A stretch of DNA of 64,000 nt from Tragulus kanchil (GCA_022376925.1 JAIOJX010000025.1:138343301-138407300), one strand, 5' to 3'. Positions 32,578-44,284 are shown, counted from the first letter of the stretch. Notes: generated by a model from the letters alone, not told the origin. Made by a program: numbers and translations.

Positions 32578-32934
32578 AGTAGTATGGAAGCAGGTAAAAT
32601 GATGATAATACTCTGGTTTCTCTTCATGTTGCTTAAATCTTTCATCTTTTAAAAGTGATGATAAGAGAACAATCTAGTAACATGGAACAATGCTTATTAT
32701 GGAACGTGAGTTCCAAAAATTAAAAAATGGAGATAAAGTTGTGTGTAAATTATAATTAAAATCTTTTCAAAGGCAGAGCAAAGATCCTCAAATTTTCCAA
32801 CTTGAACTGTAAATCTTGTATTGCTAAGACCCTGTCCTCACAGGTTCTAAGTGTAGGATGGGACCCTGAAGTCTGCCTATTGCCAGGCATCCGAGGTGAT
32901 TCTGGTGTAAACAGTCCACCCAGACTTTAAAAAC
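32578..32934. other. Unrecognised stretch
   Basis: No repeat or gene signal recognised between two SINEs. Confidence 0.45.
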
Positions 32935-32943
32935 ACTATCCTG

Positions 32944-33273
32944 GGGGCTTCCCTGGTGACCAGTGGGTAAGGACACCGCCTTGCATTGCAAGGGACACCA
33001 GTTTGATCCCTGGCCTGGGAAGATCCCATGTGCCGCGGAGCAGCTGGACGGATGTGTCCAATTACCGAGCCGGAGCTCTGGAGCGCATGCGCCCAGAGCC
33101 GGTGCTCTGCGACAGCAAAGGCCACTGCGATGGGAGGCCCACACGGGCCAAAGAACAAAGATGAATGAAAATAGATAAATGAAAGACCAACAGAGGTGGC
33201 CCGCCCGTCCCCCTCCCTGCCCAACCCGCCCCCCACAAACAAATAAATAAATAAAATTAAAAAAAAAAAAAAA
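32944..33273 (+). mobile_element. Long-tail CHR-type SINE, sense
   Basis: About 330 bp: head ggggcttccctggtgaccag, B-box-like gtttgatccc, CpG-rich body with ccgagccggagctctggagc and the gcatgcgcccagagccggtg step, then a C-rich segment near 33200-33238, taaa repeats and a poly-A tail. The short match actatcctg at 32935-32943 and 33274-33282 is a likely target-site duplication, possibly with additional A. Confidence 0.88.
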
Positions 33274-33282
33274 ACTATCCTG

Positions 33283-34250
33283 AAAGAACTAACCCAGTAG
33301 CTTAGTGGGGTTGTGGATAATTTTTAATGTCTTGATGTATGTTTGGGGGTGTTATTTCCTGCTTTTACAATGTAAAAAGGAATTTCAAATTTTATTAAAT
33401 TATTAATACCTTTATCAATTATTTTAATTCTTAAGTAAGCCATAATGTATCCATAGAGCTGCTAAAAAAGGAAACGTAACTATCTACATTGTACTGATGC
33501 AATAACCTCAGTTGTTAAGGGAAAATAGAAACTCGTAAGACAGTGTGTATTGTATCTAATATTTGTGTTAAGAAAAGGAAAAGGAAAAGAGTTGAGGACA
33601 TACACATGTATGTTATATATACAGAGAATTTCTGGAAAGACATAGAAGAAGCTGGAACCAACCTTACCCACCTTCCTTGAAACCAATGGCATTTAGGAAC
33701 ACAGAAAGACAGTGATGTGGATAGTCACGAGAGCCAGCCCGAGAGCCTAACGACAACTTATCACATGGTTTTTATAAGAAAAGACCATCAGCATTTCCAC
33801 AACGGGCTTTACAAGCCAATATATTAAAATGGCTGATTTTACAAACCAATAGATAAAATCGTATTCTCAGGGATTAAATACTACCTACATTAATGCCACA
33901 ATACAGTCATTACTGAAACTGGTGAGATTCATCAGGGACTGGAGTGTGGGTAGATCAGTGATAGTAGAAGTCAGTTCCCAATGCTAGGGAAAAAACTCAT
34001 GGGAGAAAGTTTCTTTGTAGTCAAATAGAGAAGATTCTCTACTGTGTTCTCAAATCCCATCAAAGGGGACCAGAACTGAGTTGAGTCAAAAAGTACTTTA
34101 CAGGATAAAATGAGGTAAGATAGGAGAAATAGAAATTCTGGGAGAACCTTCAAGAAGGTTCCACACTTGAGGGTTGTTATCTTAGAATTATGTTTAATGT
34201 CTAAATCTTTTTTTATCATCTGGTCAAGAACGGTGGCTGCTTACCATTAG
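33283..34250. other. Unrecognised single-copy stretch
   Basis: Nearly 1 kb without a recognised element or credible frame. It lies outside every duplication. Confidence 0.5.
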
Positions 34251-34254
34251 CTTA

Positions 34255-34452
34255 AGTGGTGGTGGTTTAGTTGCTAGGTCATGTGACCCTGTGGACAGTA
34301 GCCCACCAGGCTCCTCTCTCCATGGGATTCTCTAGGCAAGAATACAGCAGTAGGTTGCCAGTTCCTTCGCCAGGGGATCATCCCGACTCAAGGATTAAAC
34401 CCAGGGCTCCTACACTGCAGGTGGACTCTTTACCAGCTGAGCCACTAGGGCT
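34255..34452 (-). mobile_element. Bov-tA SINE, antisense (first of tandem pair)
   Basis: Antisense Bov-tA running from the body (tggtttagttgctaggtcat to caggctcctctctccatggg) to a ctttaccagctgagccacta head with no intact gggaagccc. Diverged in the head. Confidence 0.82.
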
Positions 34453-34650
34453 CTGCAAAGTGTTAGTGGCTCAGTTGTGTCTGATTCTTTGTGACCCCAA
34501 GGCCTGTAGCCTGCCAGACTCCTCTCTCCATGGGATTTCCCATCAAGAGTACTGGAGTGGGTTGCCATTCCCTTCTCCCGGGGATCTTCTTGACCCAGGA
34601 TCAAACCTGGGTGTCCCACATTGTGGGCAGATTCTTTACCATCTGAGCCA
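34453..34650 (-). mobile_element. Bov-tA SINE, antisense (second of tandem pair)
   Basis: A second antisense Bov-tA follows directly: 'gtgttagtggctcagttgtg' body start to the tctttaccatctgagcc head. Both members keep a tRNA head, so the pair is not a Bov-A2 dimer. Confidence 0.82.
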
Positions 34651-35272
34651 GATTCTTCCTTAAGTAGTGGTATGTCTTCTCAAAAGGATGTTGGCTGTTC
34701 CTTTCAAAGCCCTGCCTTTGATACGTGGTGAACAGGTGAACAGGTTCGTGATCCTATGCTAAGTCTATCCTCCCATGCCTGAACCTTAGAATTTCCTTTA
34801 AGAATATAGTAAATAAATAGCTGTTTATTCTCTAACTGAATATCAGAGAGATGCAGTTTATCCCCTAAGATGTACTCATGAGCAGTTGCCTTTGAGAAGT
34901 TGCAAATAGAGAAACAGATTAGTTTACTCATCTGTAATTCAAACAACCAGCAGAGGTATTTATCTGGTGAGCTGCTTTCCTGCAAAGAATTGAATGAGTT
35001 AGGTCTGTGATGTTCAGGTTCTGTTTGTGCGTTCACCGAGTAGCAGAACGAAAAACCTGCCTGTTCTTCCTCCTCCACCCTCTGTAATAGAATAAGCTCC
35101 CAAGGCCAGCTTTACAAACACAGAATACTCTTCCTCACTTGGCTGCACACTCCCTGCCTATCACATGCGTTCTGGTTTGAGTGAATTAATGCTTCCTGAT
35201 AGAGTTCAGGTAGCCTTGCAGGTGGTGGGCTCTGTGATTGTGTTGGAAATAGTGATCACGAATCACAGTGTT
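34651..35272. other. Unrecognised stretch
   Basis: About 620 bp with no recognised repeat family or gene signal. Confidence 0.45.
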
Positions 35273-35398
35273 AGAGGGAGTGTAAAATGGAAGGCCTGAG
35301 GAAAGCCAAGTGTTTTTCTCAGCTGCTCAGTTAAAATGAGGGAGGCTGAGAGTTGAGCCTCATCCTGTATATTTGTAGGATGCAAGAACACTGATTTG

Positions 35399-35722
35399 GG
35401 GCCTTCCCCTGGTGGTCCAGTGGGTAAGGACACCGCCTTGCAGTGCAAGGGGCGCCGGTTCGATCCCTGGCCTGGGAATATCCCACGTCGCGGAGCGGCT
35501 GGACTGATGTGTCCAATCACCGAGCCGGAGCTCTGGAGCGCATGCGCCCAGAGCCGGCGCTCTGCGACAACGGACGCGACCGCGAAGGGAGGCCCGCAGG
35601 AGCCAAAGAACAAAGACGGATGAAAACAGAGAAATGAAAGACCAATAGAAGTGGCCCGCCCATCCCCCTCCCTCCCCACCCCACCCCCCAAAAAAGATAA
35701 ATAAACAAAATTACAAAAAGAA
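35399..35722 (+). mobile_element. Long-tail CHR-type SINE, sense
   Basis: About 324 bp, one of the most complete long-tail copies. It has a perfect ggttcgatccc B box and a CpG-rich body around gcatgcgcccagagccggcg. The target-site duplication aagaacactgatttg is perfect at 35384-35398 and 35723-35737. Confidence 0.93.
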
Positions 35723-35737
35723 AAGAACACTGATTTG

Positions 35738-36177
35738 TCCAGAGGAGGCAGTTTGTGATGGGAGATGGGAGATGTCAGGTAATAGAACTGGCTTGGGTAG
35801 GTGATGTGGGGCCAGGTGTTGGGGTGAGGGGTCTTAAATGTCAGACCCAGCTAGAAATTTATTCTGAAATAAATAATAGGGAGTCATTGCATGTTTTGTA
35901 GGAAGGGAGTAACAATGCAAGCAGATTTTCCTGAATTAACCTGACAGTAATGTTTAGGGCATAGCAGAGAAAGACTAACTGAGCAATGGGATATTGAGTA
36001 AGTGAGGTGTGAGTCGATCATAAAAACCTGGATTAATAGAGAACAGATTCAAGAGGCATCAAGGAAGGCAACACATAACCTTTAAAAAACTAATCAGGCT
36101 TGGAGAATGACGGGAAATGAAAATGTAAAATGACTGGTGGTAAGTCTTAGAAAATCTAATATTTGCTTTGCTTTGAA
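35738..36177. repeat. Ancient interspersed repeat, family not resolved
   Basis: Phrases such as ttattctgaaataaataata, 'agtcattgcatgttttgtag' and 'tagagaacagattcaagagg' look like the same unresolved mammal-wide repeat class seen near 45640. Copied at about 36887-37327. Confidence 0.35.
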
Positions 36178-36395
36178 GATTCATCAAGTAGCACTAGTGG
36201 TAAAGAATCCTCCTACTGATGCCAAAGATATAAGAGATGTGGGTTTGATCCCTGGGTTGGGAGAATTCCCTTGAGGAGGGCATGGCAACTCACTTCAGTA
36301 TTCCTGCCTGGAGAGCCCCTTAAACAGGGGACCCTAGCAGGCTGCAGTCCATGGCGTTGCAAAGGCTCAGACATGACTGAAGCGATTTAGCAAAA
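36178..36395 (+). mobile_element. Bov-tA SINE, sense
   Basis: Head attcatcaagtagcactagt and aaagaatcctcctactgatg, B-box-like ggtttgatccc, body with ggcatggcaactcacttcag, ending 'cagacatgactgaagcga'. Copies at 37328-37543 and 38411-38627. Confidence 0.85.
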
Positions 36396-36545
36396 AGATT
36401 TATCAGTGGAAGTAATAAAAGAGGGAGTGTAAAATGGAAGGCCTGAGGAAAGCCAAGTGTTTTTCTCAGCTGCTCAGTTAAAATGAGGGAGGCTGAGAGT
36501 TGAGCCTCATCCTGTATATTTGTAGGATGCAAGAACACTGATTTG

Positions 36546-36871
36546 GGGCCTTCCCCTGGTGGTCCAGTGGGTAAGGACACCGCCTTGCAGTGCAAGGGGT
36601 GCCGGTTCGATCCCTGGCCTGGGAATATCCCACGTGCCGCGGAGCGGCTGGACTGATGTGTCCAATCACCGAGCCGGAGCTCTGGAGCGCATGCGCCCAG
36701 AGCCGGCGCTCTGCGACAACGGACGCGACCGCGAAGGGAGGCCCGCAGGAGCCAAAGAACAAAGACGGATGAAAACAGAGAAATGAAAGACCAATAGAAG
36801 TGGCCCGCCCATCCCCCTCCCTCCCCACCCCACCCCCCAAAAAAGATAAATAAATAAAATTACAAAAAGAA
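36546..36871 (+). mobile_element. Long-tail CHR-type SINE, second D13 copy
   Basis: Same insertion as at 35399-35722, with the same 15-bp target-site duplication (36531-36545 and 36872-36886). It includes the gtgccgcgg segment missing 2 bases in the first copy. Confidence 0.93.
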
Positions 36872-37327
36872 AAGAACACTGATTTGTCCAGAGGAGGCAG
36901 TTTGTGATGGGAGATGGGAGATGTCAGGTAATAGAACTGGCTTGGGTAGGTGATGTGGGGCCAGGTGTTGGGGTGAGGGGTCTTAAATGTCAGACCCAGC
37001 TAGAAATTTATTCTGAAATAAATAATAGGGAGTCATTGCATGTTTTGTAGGAAGGGAGTAACAATGCAAGCAGATTTTCCTGAATTAACCTGACAGTAAT
37101 GTTTAGGGCATAGCAGAGAAAGACTAACTGAGCAATGGGATATTGAGTAAGTGAGGTGTGAGTCGATCATAAAAACCTGGATTAATAGAGAACAGATTCA
37201 AGAGGCATCAAGGAAGGCAACACATAACCTTTAAAAAACTAATCAGGCTTGGAGAATGACGGGAAATGAAAATGTAAAATGACTGGTGGTAAGTCTTAGA
37301 AAATCTAATATTTGCTTTGCTTTGAAG

Positions 37328-37543
37328 ATTCATCAAGTAGCACTAGTGGTAAAGAATCCTCCTACTGATGCCAAAGATGTAAGAGATGTGGGTTTGATCC
37401 CTGGGTTGGGAGAATTCCCTTGAGGAGGGCATGGCAACTCACTTCAGTATTCCTGCCTGGAGAGCCCCTTAAACAGGGGACCCTAGCAGGCTGCAGTCCA
37501 TGGCGTTGCAAAGGCTCAGACATGACTGAAGCGATTTAGCAAA
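37328..37543 (+). mobile_element. Bov-tA SINE, second copy of three
   Basis: Same element as at 36178-36395. Confidence 0.85.
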
Positions 37544-37899
37544 AAGATTTATCAGTGGAAGGGGAAAAGAGTATGTAGAGGATTAAAGGGAATCAGGAAG
37601 ACAGTAATCAAGGAGCCTAACGAAACAGACAGATTCAAAACACTGGTGTCCAGTTGGCAGTGTCATATATTAGGGGCGGTGGATGGGAGGATGGCGAGTC
37701 TTGAGACAGATGTGAGTTGAGCCCACACTTGTTTGGAACTCAGAGATCACTGTGCAATTTGAGTACCCTGGTGAGATCGGGAGTGGTTTTGGTGGGTTGA
37801 GAAAGCAATGCTGAGATAAATGAAAGATATAGACCACTTGCCTCTGAAGTTAACACTGAAAGGAAGACTATTAATTCATGAAAGTTAATAGTAACTTTA

Positions 37900-38095
37900 G
37901 ATTCCCTGGTGGCTCAGGTGGTAAAGAATCTGTGCAGTGTGGGAGACCTGGGTTCTGTCCTGCGTGGGGAATCCCATGAAGAAGGGAATGGCAACCCACT
38001 CCCATATTCTTTGCTATGAAATCCCATGGAGAGAGGAACCTGGCAGGCTACACATGGGATCGCCAAGAGTCAGACACGACTGAGCAACTAACTCG
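37900..38095 (+). mobile_element. Bov-tA SINE, sense (second locus)
   Basis: Head attccctggtggctcaggtg, body with gcaacccactcccatattct and the 'gtcagacacgactgagc' 3' end. Copies at 38985-39178 and, as a 3' part only, 40227-40303. Confidence 0.88.
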
Positions 38096-38410
38096 ACAGG
38101 TCACCAAAATTTGTAGTTTAGCCAAGTGTTTTCTATGTGGAGAAATTATAGAAAATTATAAAGTCTGGGAGTGGAAAAAGGTGGATTTGGGGCATAGCAG
38201 AGAAAGACTAACTGAGCAATGGGATATTGAGTAAGTGAGGTGTGAGTCGATCATAAAAACCTGGATTAATAGAGAACAGATTCAAGAGGCATCAAGGAAG
38301 GCAACACATAACCTTTAAAAAACTAATCAGGCTTGGAGAATGACGGGAAATGAAAATGTAAAATGACTGGTGGTGAGTCTTAGAAAATCTGTAATATTTG
38401 CTTTGCTTTG

Positions 38411-38627
38411 AAGATTCATCAAGTAGCACTAGTGGTAAAGAATCCTCCTACTGATGCCAAAGATATAAGAGATGTGGGTTTGATCCCTGGGTTGGGAGAA
38501 TTCCCTTGAGGAGGGCATGGCAACTCACTTCAGTATTCCTGCCTGGAGAGCCCCTTAAACAGGGGACCCTAGCAGGCTGCAGTCCATGGCGTTGCAAAGG
38601 CTCAGACATGACTGAAGCGATTTAGCA
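38411..38627 (+). mobile_element. Bov-tA SINE, third copy of three
   Basis: Same element as at 36178-36395, carried by D14. Confidence 0.85.
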
Positions 38628-38984
38628 AAAAGATTTATCAGTGGAAGGGGAAAAGAGTATGTAGAGGATTAAAGGGAATCAGGAAGACAGTAATCAAGGA
38701 GCCTAACGAAACAGACAGATTCAAAACACTGGTGTCCAGTTGGCAGTGTCATATATTAGGGGCGGTGGATGGGAGGATGGCGAGTCTTGAGACAGATGTG
38801 AGTTGAGCCCACACTTGTTTGGAACTCAGAGATCACTGTGCAATTTGAGTACCCTGGTGAGATCGGGAGTGGTTTTGGTGGGTTGAGAAAGCAATGCTGA
38901 GATAAATGAAAGATATAGACCACTTGCCTCTGAAGTTAACACTGAAAGGAAGACTATTTATTCATGAAAGTTAATAGTAACTTT

Positions 38985-39178
38985 AGATTCCCTGGTGGCT
39001 CAGGTGGTAAAGAATCTGTGCAGTGTGGGAGACCTGGGTTCTGTCCTGCGTGGGGAATCCCATGAAGAAGGGAATGGCAACCCACTCCCATATTCTTTGC
39101 TATGAAATCCCATGGAGAGAGGAACCTGGCAGGCTACACATGGGATCGCCAAGAGTCAGACACGACTGAGCAACTAAC
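38985..39178 (+). mobile_element. Bov-tA SINE, second copy
   Basis: Same element as at 37900-38095, carried by D14. Confidence 0.88.
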
Positions 39179-39382
39179 TCGACAGGTCACCAAAATTTGT
39201 AGTTTAGCCAAGTGTTTTCTATGTGGAGAAATTATAGAAAATTATAAAGTCTGGGAGTGGAAAAAGGTGGATTTCAGCCCTTGGGCCTGACTGTTATGGA
39301 CAGGGTGTCTGTGAGGATGTTTTCACCTGCTAATGGCTTTAGATGTCCTCTTTTATAGCTTCGACCACACAGCTTTACACGT

Positions 39383-39500
39383 AACTTTTTTTGGTTTTGT
39401 TTTGTTTTTAAACAGCTTTATTGAGGTATAATTTACATACATAAAATGCACTTATTTTAAGTGGGTAACTCAATGAGTACATGTAGCTTTTATACCTGCT
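39383..39500 (-). mobile_element. L1M 3'-terminal fragment
   Basis: The segment taaacagctttattgaggta with 'taatttacatacataaaatg' matches the antisense L1ME 3' terminus. Copied near 40505-40622. Confidence 0.65.
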
Positions 39501-40226
39501 CGCTCTCAGAAGTTCTTTTGGGTAAGGTGAGAGGAAGGTGCAGAACTAAAAGGAGGTTAGAGTGTCACTGCTTAGGACCTGCTGTCTACTGAGAGCCACC
39601 AAAACTGGTGTCACAGCTTTTCCTGCCAATGCTCTTGACAACAGACTGAGAATACACTGCTCCCAGGGACCGTGTTGCGTCTGCCTGCAAAGCTGAAGCC
39701 ACTCAGACAGAAATCTAATTCTCCCTGGCCAGAACCAGTAGCACAGTTACCAGTCTGGGCAGAAACCTTCCGAGAAATTCAGCTGCAGTTTCTGTTACAA
39801 TCTGCTCTCAAGTGGCAGGTCACTGGCATCATGACTTGCAGAAGTAAATGAATCCCAGAGATGTGGTCCTGACATCCCATCTTCCTGACTGCTGCTGGAC
39901 CAAGAGCTTGAAATACAGGAAACTTAGCACTTATTTAAAATATAGGATTCTTAGCACTTGTTTTGGGAGGATTGGACCCCACAACCAGTAGGGACTGTGA
40001 AACGTCCAACATGTGACTGTGGAAAATGGAAAATGTCTACTTTTCAGTTTATTCAAAGGAGTTTACCTGGAGATACTTACTCTGTGTCCACTGAGAGATC
40101 TCAGGCAGTCCCTAGGGTGTGGTATCAAACATGCATGGTCTCATTATTGCTGATTTTGTTTTTTGGTCTGAAAACAGCCAAATGTAGGAATTTGCAGATC
40201 AAGTGTTCACATTTCATGGGTTCTGC
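39501..40226. other. Unrecognised stretch, duplicated by D15
   Basis: No element or gene recognised. A 100-113 codon frame starting 39958/41080 crosses it and then runs on into the SINE, which argues against a gene. Confidence 0.5.
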
Positions 40227-40303
40227 AAATCCCATGGAGAGAGGAACCTGGCAGGCTACACATGGGATCGCCAAGAGTCAGACACGACTGAGCAACTAAC
40301 TCG
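40227..40303 (+). mobile_element. Bov-tA SINE, third copy, 3' part only
   Basis: Only the 3' part of the element at 38985-39178, because D15 starts inside it. Confidence 0.85.
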
Positions 40304-41442
40304 ACAGGTCACCAAAATTTGTAGTTTAGCCAAGTGTTTTCTATGTGGAGAAATTATAGAAAATTATAAAGTCTGGGAGTGGAAAAAGGTGGATTTCAGC
40401 CCTTGGGCCTGACTGTTATGGACAGGGTGTCTGTGAGGATGTTTTCACCTGCTAATGGCTTTAGATGTCCTCTTTTATAGCTTCGACCACACAGCTTTAC
40501 ACGTAACTTTTTTTGGTTTTGTTTTGTTTTTAAACAGCTTTATTGAGGTATAATTTACATACATAAAATGCACTTATTTTAAGTGGGTAACTCAATGAGT
40601 ACATGTAGCTTTTATACCTGCTCGCTCTCAGAAGTTCTTTTGGGTAAGGTGAGAGGAAGGTGCAGAACTAAAAGGAGGTTAGAGTGTCACTGCTTAGGAC
40701 CTGCTGTCTACTGAGAGCCACCAAAACTGGTGTCACAGCTTTTCCTGCCAATGCTCTTGACAACAGACTGAGAATACACTGCTCCCAGGGACCGTGTTGC
40801 GTCTGCCTGCAAAGCTGAAGCCACTCAGACAGAAATCTAATTCTCCCTGGCCAGAACCAGTAGCACAGTTACCAGTCTGGGCAGAAACCTTCCGAGAAAT
40901 TCAGCTGCAGTTTCTGTTACAATCTGCTCTCAAGTGGCAGGTCACTGGCATCATGACTTGCAGAAGTAAATGAATCCCAGAGATGTGGTCCTGACATCCC
41001 ATCTTCCTGACTGCTGCTGGACCAAGAGCTTGAAATACAGGAAACTTAGCACTTATTTAAAATATAGGATTCTTAGCACTTGTTTTGGGAGGATTGGACC
41101 CCACAACCAGTAGGGACTGTGAAACGTCCAACATGTGACTGTGGAAAATGGAAAATGTCTACTTTTCAGTTTATTCAAAGGAGTTTACCTGGAGATACTT
41201 ACTCTGTGTCCACTGAGAGATCTCAGGCAGTCCCTAGGGTGTGGTATCAAACATGCATGGTCTCATTATTGCTGATTTTGTTTTTTGGTCTGAAAACAGC
41301 CAAATGTAGGAATTTGCAGATCAAGTGTTCACATTTCATGGGTTCTGCAAAGCTCCCCCTGAGGATGTCAGAAGGGAAGTGAATAGAGATGGGGTGAGGG
41401 TTCAAACCTAAGTTTTCAACATGGGATGAAAGATGAGTTATA

Positions 41443-41548
41443 GGGACTTCCCTGGCAGTTCAGTGGCTAAGACTCCCCTCTTCTCCTGTAGGGGTGCAGT
41501 TTTGATGCCTGGTCAGAGAAGATCCTGCATGCCATGGCCAAAAAATAA
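41443..41548 (+). mobile_element. Short CHR-type SINE, sense
   Basis: Head gggacttccctggcagttca, degraded B box and a 'catgccatggccaaaaaata' end. A second SINE follows after about 12 bp. Confidence 0.75.
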
Positions 41549-41560
41549 GCGGGGGTAGGG

Positions 41561-41795
41561 GGGCATCCCTGGTGGTCCAGTGGGTAAAGAGTCTGCCTTG
41601 CAGTGCAAGGGGCACTGGTTCAATCCCTGACCTGGGAAGATCCCACGTGCCGAGGGATGGCTGGGCCAGTGTGTCTAATTACAAGCCAGTACTCTGGAGT
41701 GCATGTGCCCAGAGCCAGTGCTCTGCAACGAGAGAGGCCACTGTGATGGGAGGCCCACACAGGCCAAAGAATAAAGATAGATGAAAAAATAAACG
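41561..41795 (+). mobile_element. Long-tail CHR-type SINE, sense
   Basis: Head ggcatccctggtggtccagt, a near B box ggttcaatccc, and a body with gcatgtgcccagagccagtg in place of gcatgcgc: the CpGs are decayed to TG/CA here, making this the oldest of the long-tail copies. Confidence 0.85.
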
Positions 41796-41799
41796 ATGA

Positions 41800-42667
41800 C
41801 TTAGAGGCAAAAAAAGGAAAAGAAATGACATTTAAAAAAAAAAAACAATGTAAATTGCTACCCCCACAGTAAGTGAGTTTCTATGAAGCTAGTTCTATTC
41901 AGTGAAAACCTTGCTTGGGTGTCATGAAATTTACTTTGAGCTTCCCCAGACCACTTTTGTTTAAATGGGAAGAAATTTCAGAGAGGAAAACCAGATATCA
42001 GACTTGGAACCCCAGGTGCAGTTGGTCCTCATTATTCTTTGATTCTGTATTTGCCAATTTGCCTATGGGTTAAATTTTGTTTATAACGCTAAAACCAGTG
42101 CTTGTAGCACTTGAGTCATCATTTGCAGACATCCACAGGAGTGGCCACAAATTTTGAGTTGTCCAGTGTGCACATTCCTAGCTGAGGTCAAACAAAGCAG
42201 TACTCAACCTTCTTGTTTCTACTCTCATTCTGTAAACAGGTATCCTTCTTGCCTTCTGTTTAGGGCCATGTGTTTGCATATTCATGGTGTTTGTGTTGTT
42301 TCCAGTGGAGGTGATTTTGCTACTTGACCCAGGATAATACCAACATGCTATTTAGTATTCCTGAAATGCAGGAAAATTGTAATGGGCTGTATGGAGAAAA
42401 TGCATGTGTTAGATAAGCTTAATTTAATCATGAGTTGTAGGCTGTTGGCCTGAGTTTAATGTTAATGAATCAATCTATATTAAACAAGTTATCCTTAAAT
42501 AGAAACCCAGCTAAAATGGTATACATGTATTGATTGCTTGCTGAACGTGTTATGAACAGAGGCTCTCAGGAACCTAACCCTATATTTTCCCCTAGGCGCC
42601 AGTATTCATCGTTCACGAATTCTGTGTCCACTGAACCACCTCATCCTGTATCACACTCTTCTCCTTT
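41800..42667. other. Unrecognised stretch
   Basis: About 860 bp without a recognised element between the SINE and the BovB. No credible frame. Confidence 0.5.
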
Positions 42668-43745
42668 TGCCTTCAATATTTCCCAGCATCAGGGTCTTTT
42701 CCAATGAGTCAGCTCTTCACATCAGGCAGCCAAAGTATTGGGGCTTCAGCATCAATCTTTCCAGTGAGTGTTCAGGGTTAATTTCCTTTATGATTAACTG
42801 GTTTGATCTCCTTGCAGTCCATGGGACTCTCAAGAGCCTTCTCCAACACCACAATTCAAAAGCATCAATTCTTTGGCACTCAGCCATCAATTCTTTGGCA
42901 CTCAGCCTTCTTTAGGGTCCAACTCTCTCACATCCGTACATGATTACTAGGGAAACCATAGCTTTGACTGTATGGACCTTTATTGGCAAAGCAATGTGTC
43001 TCCTTTTTAATACGCTGTCTAGGTTTATCATAGCTTTCCTCCCAAGGAGCAGGTGTCTTTTAACTTCATGGCTGCAGTCATTGTCCACAGTGATTTTGGA
43101 GCCCCAGGAAATAAAGTCTGTCACTTCTACTTTTTGCCCATCTGTTTGCCATGAAGTGGTGGGACTGGCTGCCATGATCTTAATTTTTGAATGTTGAGTT
43201 TCAAGCCAGCTTTTTCACTCTCTTTCACGTTTTTATCAAGAGACTCTTTAGTTCCTCTTCACATTCTGCCTTCTAGAGTGGTATCATTTGCATATCTGAA
43301 GTTGTTGATGTTTCTCCAGGCAGTCTTCAGTCTAGCTTGTGATTCACCCAGCCTGACATTTCCTATGATGTACTCTGCATGTAAGTTAAATAAGCAGGGT
43401 AACAGTATTCAGCCTTGGCTGTCCCAATTTGGAACCCATTTGGAACCAGTCAGTTTGGAATCATGTCCGGTTCTAGCTATTGTTTCTTGAGCCATATACA
43501 GGTTTCTCAGAAAACAGGTAAAATGATCTGGTCCTCCCACCTCTTTGAGAATTTCCACAGTTTGTTGTGATCCACACAGTGGAAGACTTTAGTGTAGTCA
43601 GTGAAGCAGAAGTAGATGTTTTTGTGGATTTCCCTTACTTTCTCCATGATCCAGCGACATTGGCAGTTTGATCTCTGGTTCCTCTGCCTCTTTGTACGGC
43701 AGTTGTAACATTCTTTGGCCAAGTCTTAAAGGCCCTTTTATCAAG
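42668..43745 (-). mobile_element. BovB (RTE) LINE fragment, antisense
   Basis: Antisense BovB from the downstream part of the element (cagcatcagggtcttttcca, 'aatgagtcagctcttcacat' and 'ccaacaccacaattcaaaag') through to the reverse transcriptase core at high coordinates. The part from 43146 is duplicated by D16, ending near 44884. Confidence 0.88.
43507..43722 (-). pseudogene. Decayed BovB reverse transcriptase segment
   Basis: A 71-codon frame contains FCFTDYTKVFHCVDHNKLWK, aligned with the RTE segment that usually reads DYAKAFDCVDH. The second acidic position of that motif is His here, and the frame ends soon after with PVF, so no active enzyme can be encoded. BovB normally encodes an endonuclease-reverse transcriptase. 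Family assignment is firm. Confidence 0.85.
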
Positions 43746-44284
43746 ATCCTCATAATGCTGTGGTAATCATCTGATTTTTTTTTTTGTTTCTTTCAACTAA
43801 GACAGGATGTGCGTCTTCCCTCCTTCCTAAGTCTCCAGCACAGTGATTTCCAAGCTATAGACAAAAGTTCACTTCATTCAAACAAAAAGTTTGTTTATAA
43901 GTATTGAATATACTGATTATCATAAAACATGCATGAAATGGACATTTTTTAAAAAGTACGATAAAGAGAAAATCTTTAAAATTTTATTTTATTGATTAAA
44001 ACTTCAAAAAATTCCCTTTGCTTTATGAGAACACAGTAATTGAATGTGTATCGTTATTTTTTGCTTTGTTTTGTTTTGATTTAACACTGTGATTCATTTG
44101 ATGGTGTGGTCATAAGACCATTTTATTCTGAAAATTGACTTTTAATAACCAAAAGAGATAATTCATAAAGAGGTATTGATCCAAATGGAAGAAAGACATC
44201 ATTGGCTGCACTTAGTAAATTAAAATGTTTTTTTCCATTGAATTCAACAACAATGCCGAAAGTTTCATTTCAGCTCAGCTAGTA
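43746..44284. other. Unrecognised stretch, duplicated by D16
   Basis: AT-rich sequence with no element recognised, repeated at 44885-45424. Confidence 0.45.

Larger units (their letters stand above)
35273..37561. repeat. Tandem duplication D13 (1,147-bp unit)
   Basis: Unit A is 35273-36419 and unit B 36420-37561, joined at agaggg. Differences: cacgtcgcgg against cacgtgccgcgg in the SINE body (2-base indel), ggggcgcc against ggggtgcc, aaacaaaatt against aaataaaatt, and agatataag against agatgtaag. Confidence 0.96.
37106..39274. repeat. Tandem duplication D14 (1,084-bp unit)
   Basis: Unit A is 37106-38189 and unit B 38190-39274. A begins inside D13 unit B, so 'ggcatagcagagaaagac' occurs three times (35957, 37107, 38191). 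Differences: ggtggtaagtc against ggtggtgagtc, tctaatattt against tctgtaatattt, and attaattcatg against atttattcatg. Confidence 0.96.
39105..41351. repeat. Tandem duplication D15 (1,122-bp unit)
   Basis: Unit A is 39105-40226 and unit B 40227-41351, with constant offset 1,122 and no internal difference noticed. A starts inside the Bov-tA of D14 unit B. The joint lies at a shared aaa. Confidence 0.96.

Noticed and set aside
35263..35730. Long frames (up to 155 codons) across the D13 SINE
   Set aside because: They are frames through the CpG-rich CHR-type SINE, whose low stop density on both strands generates such frames at every copy in the window.
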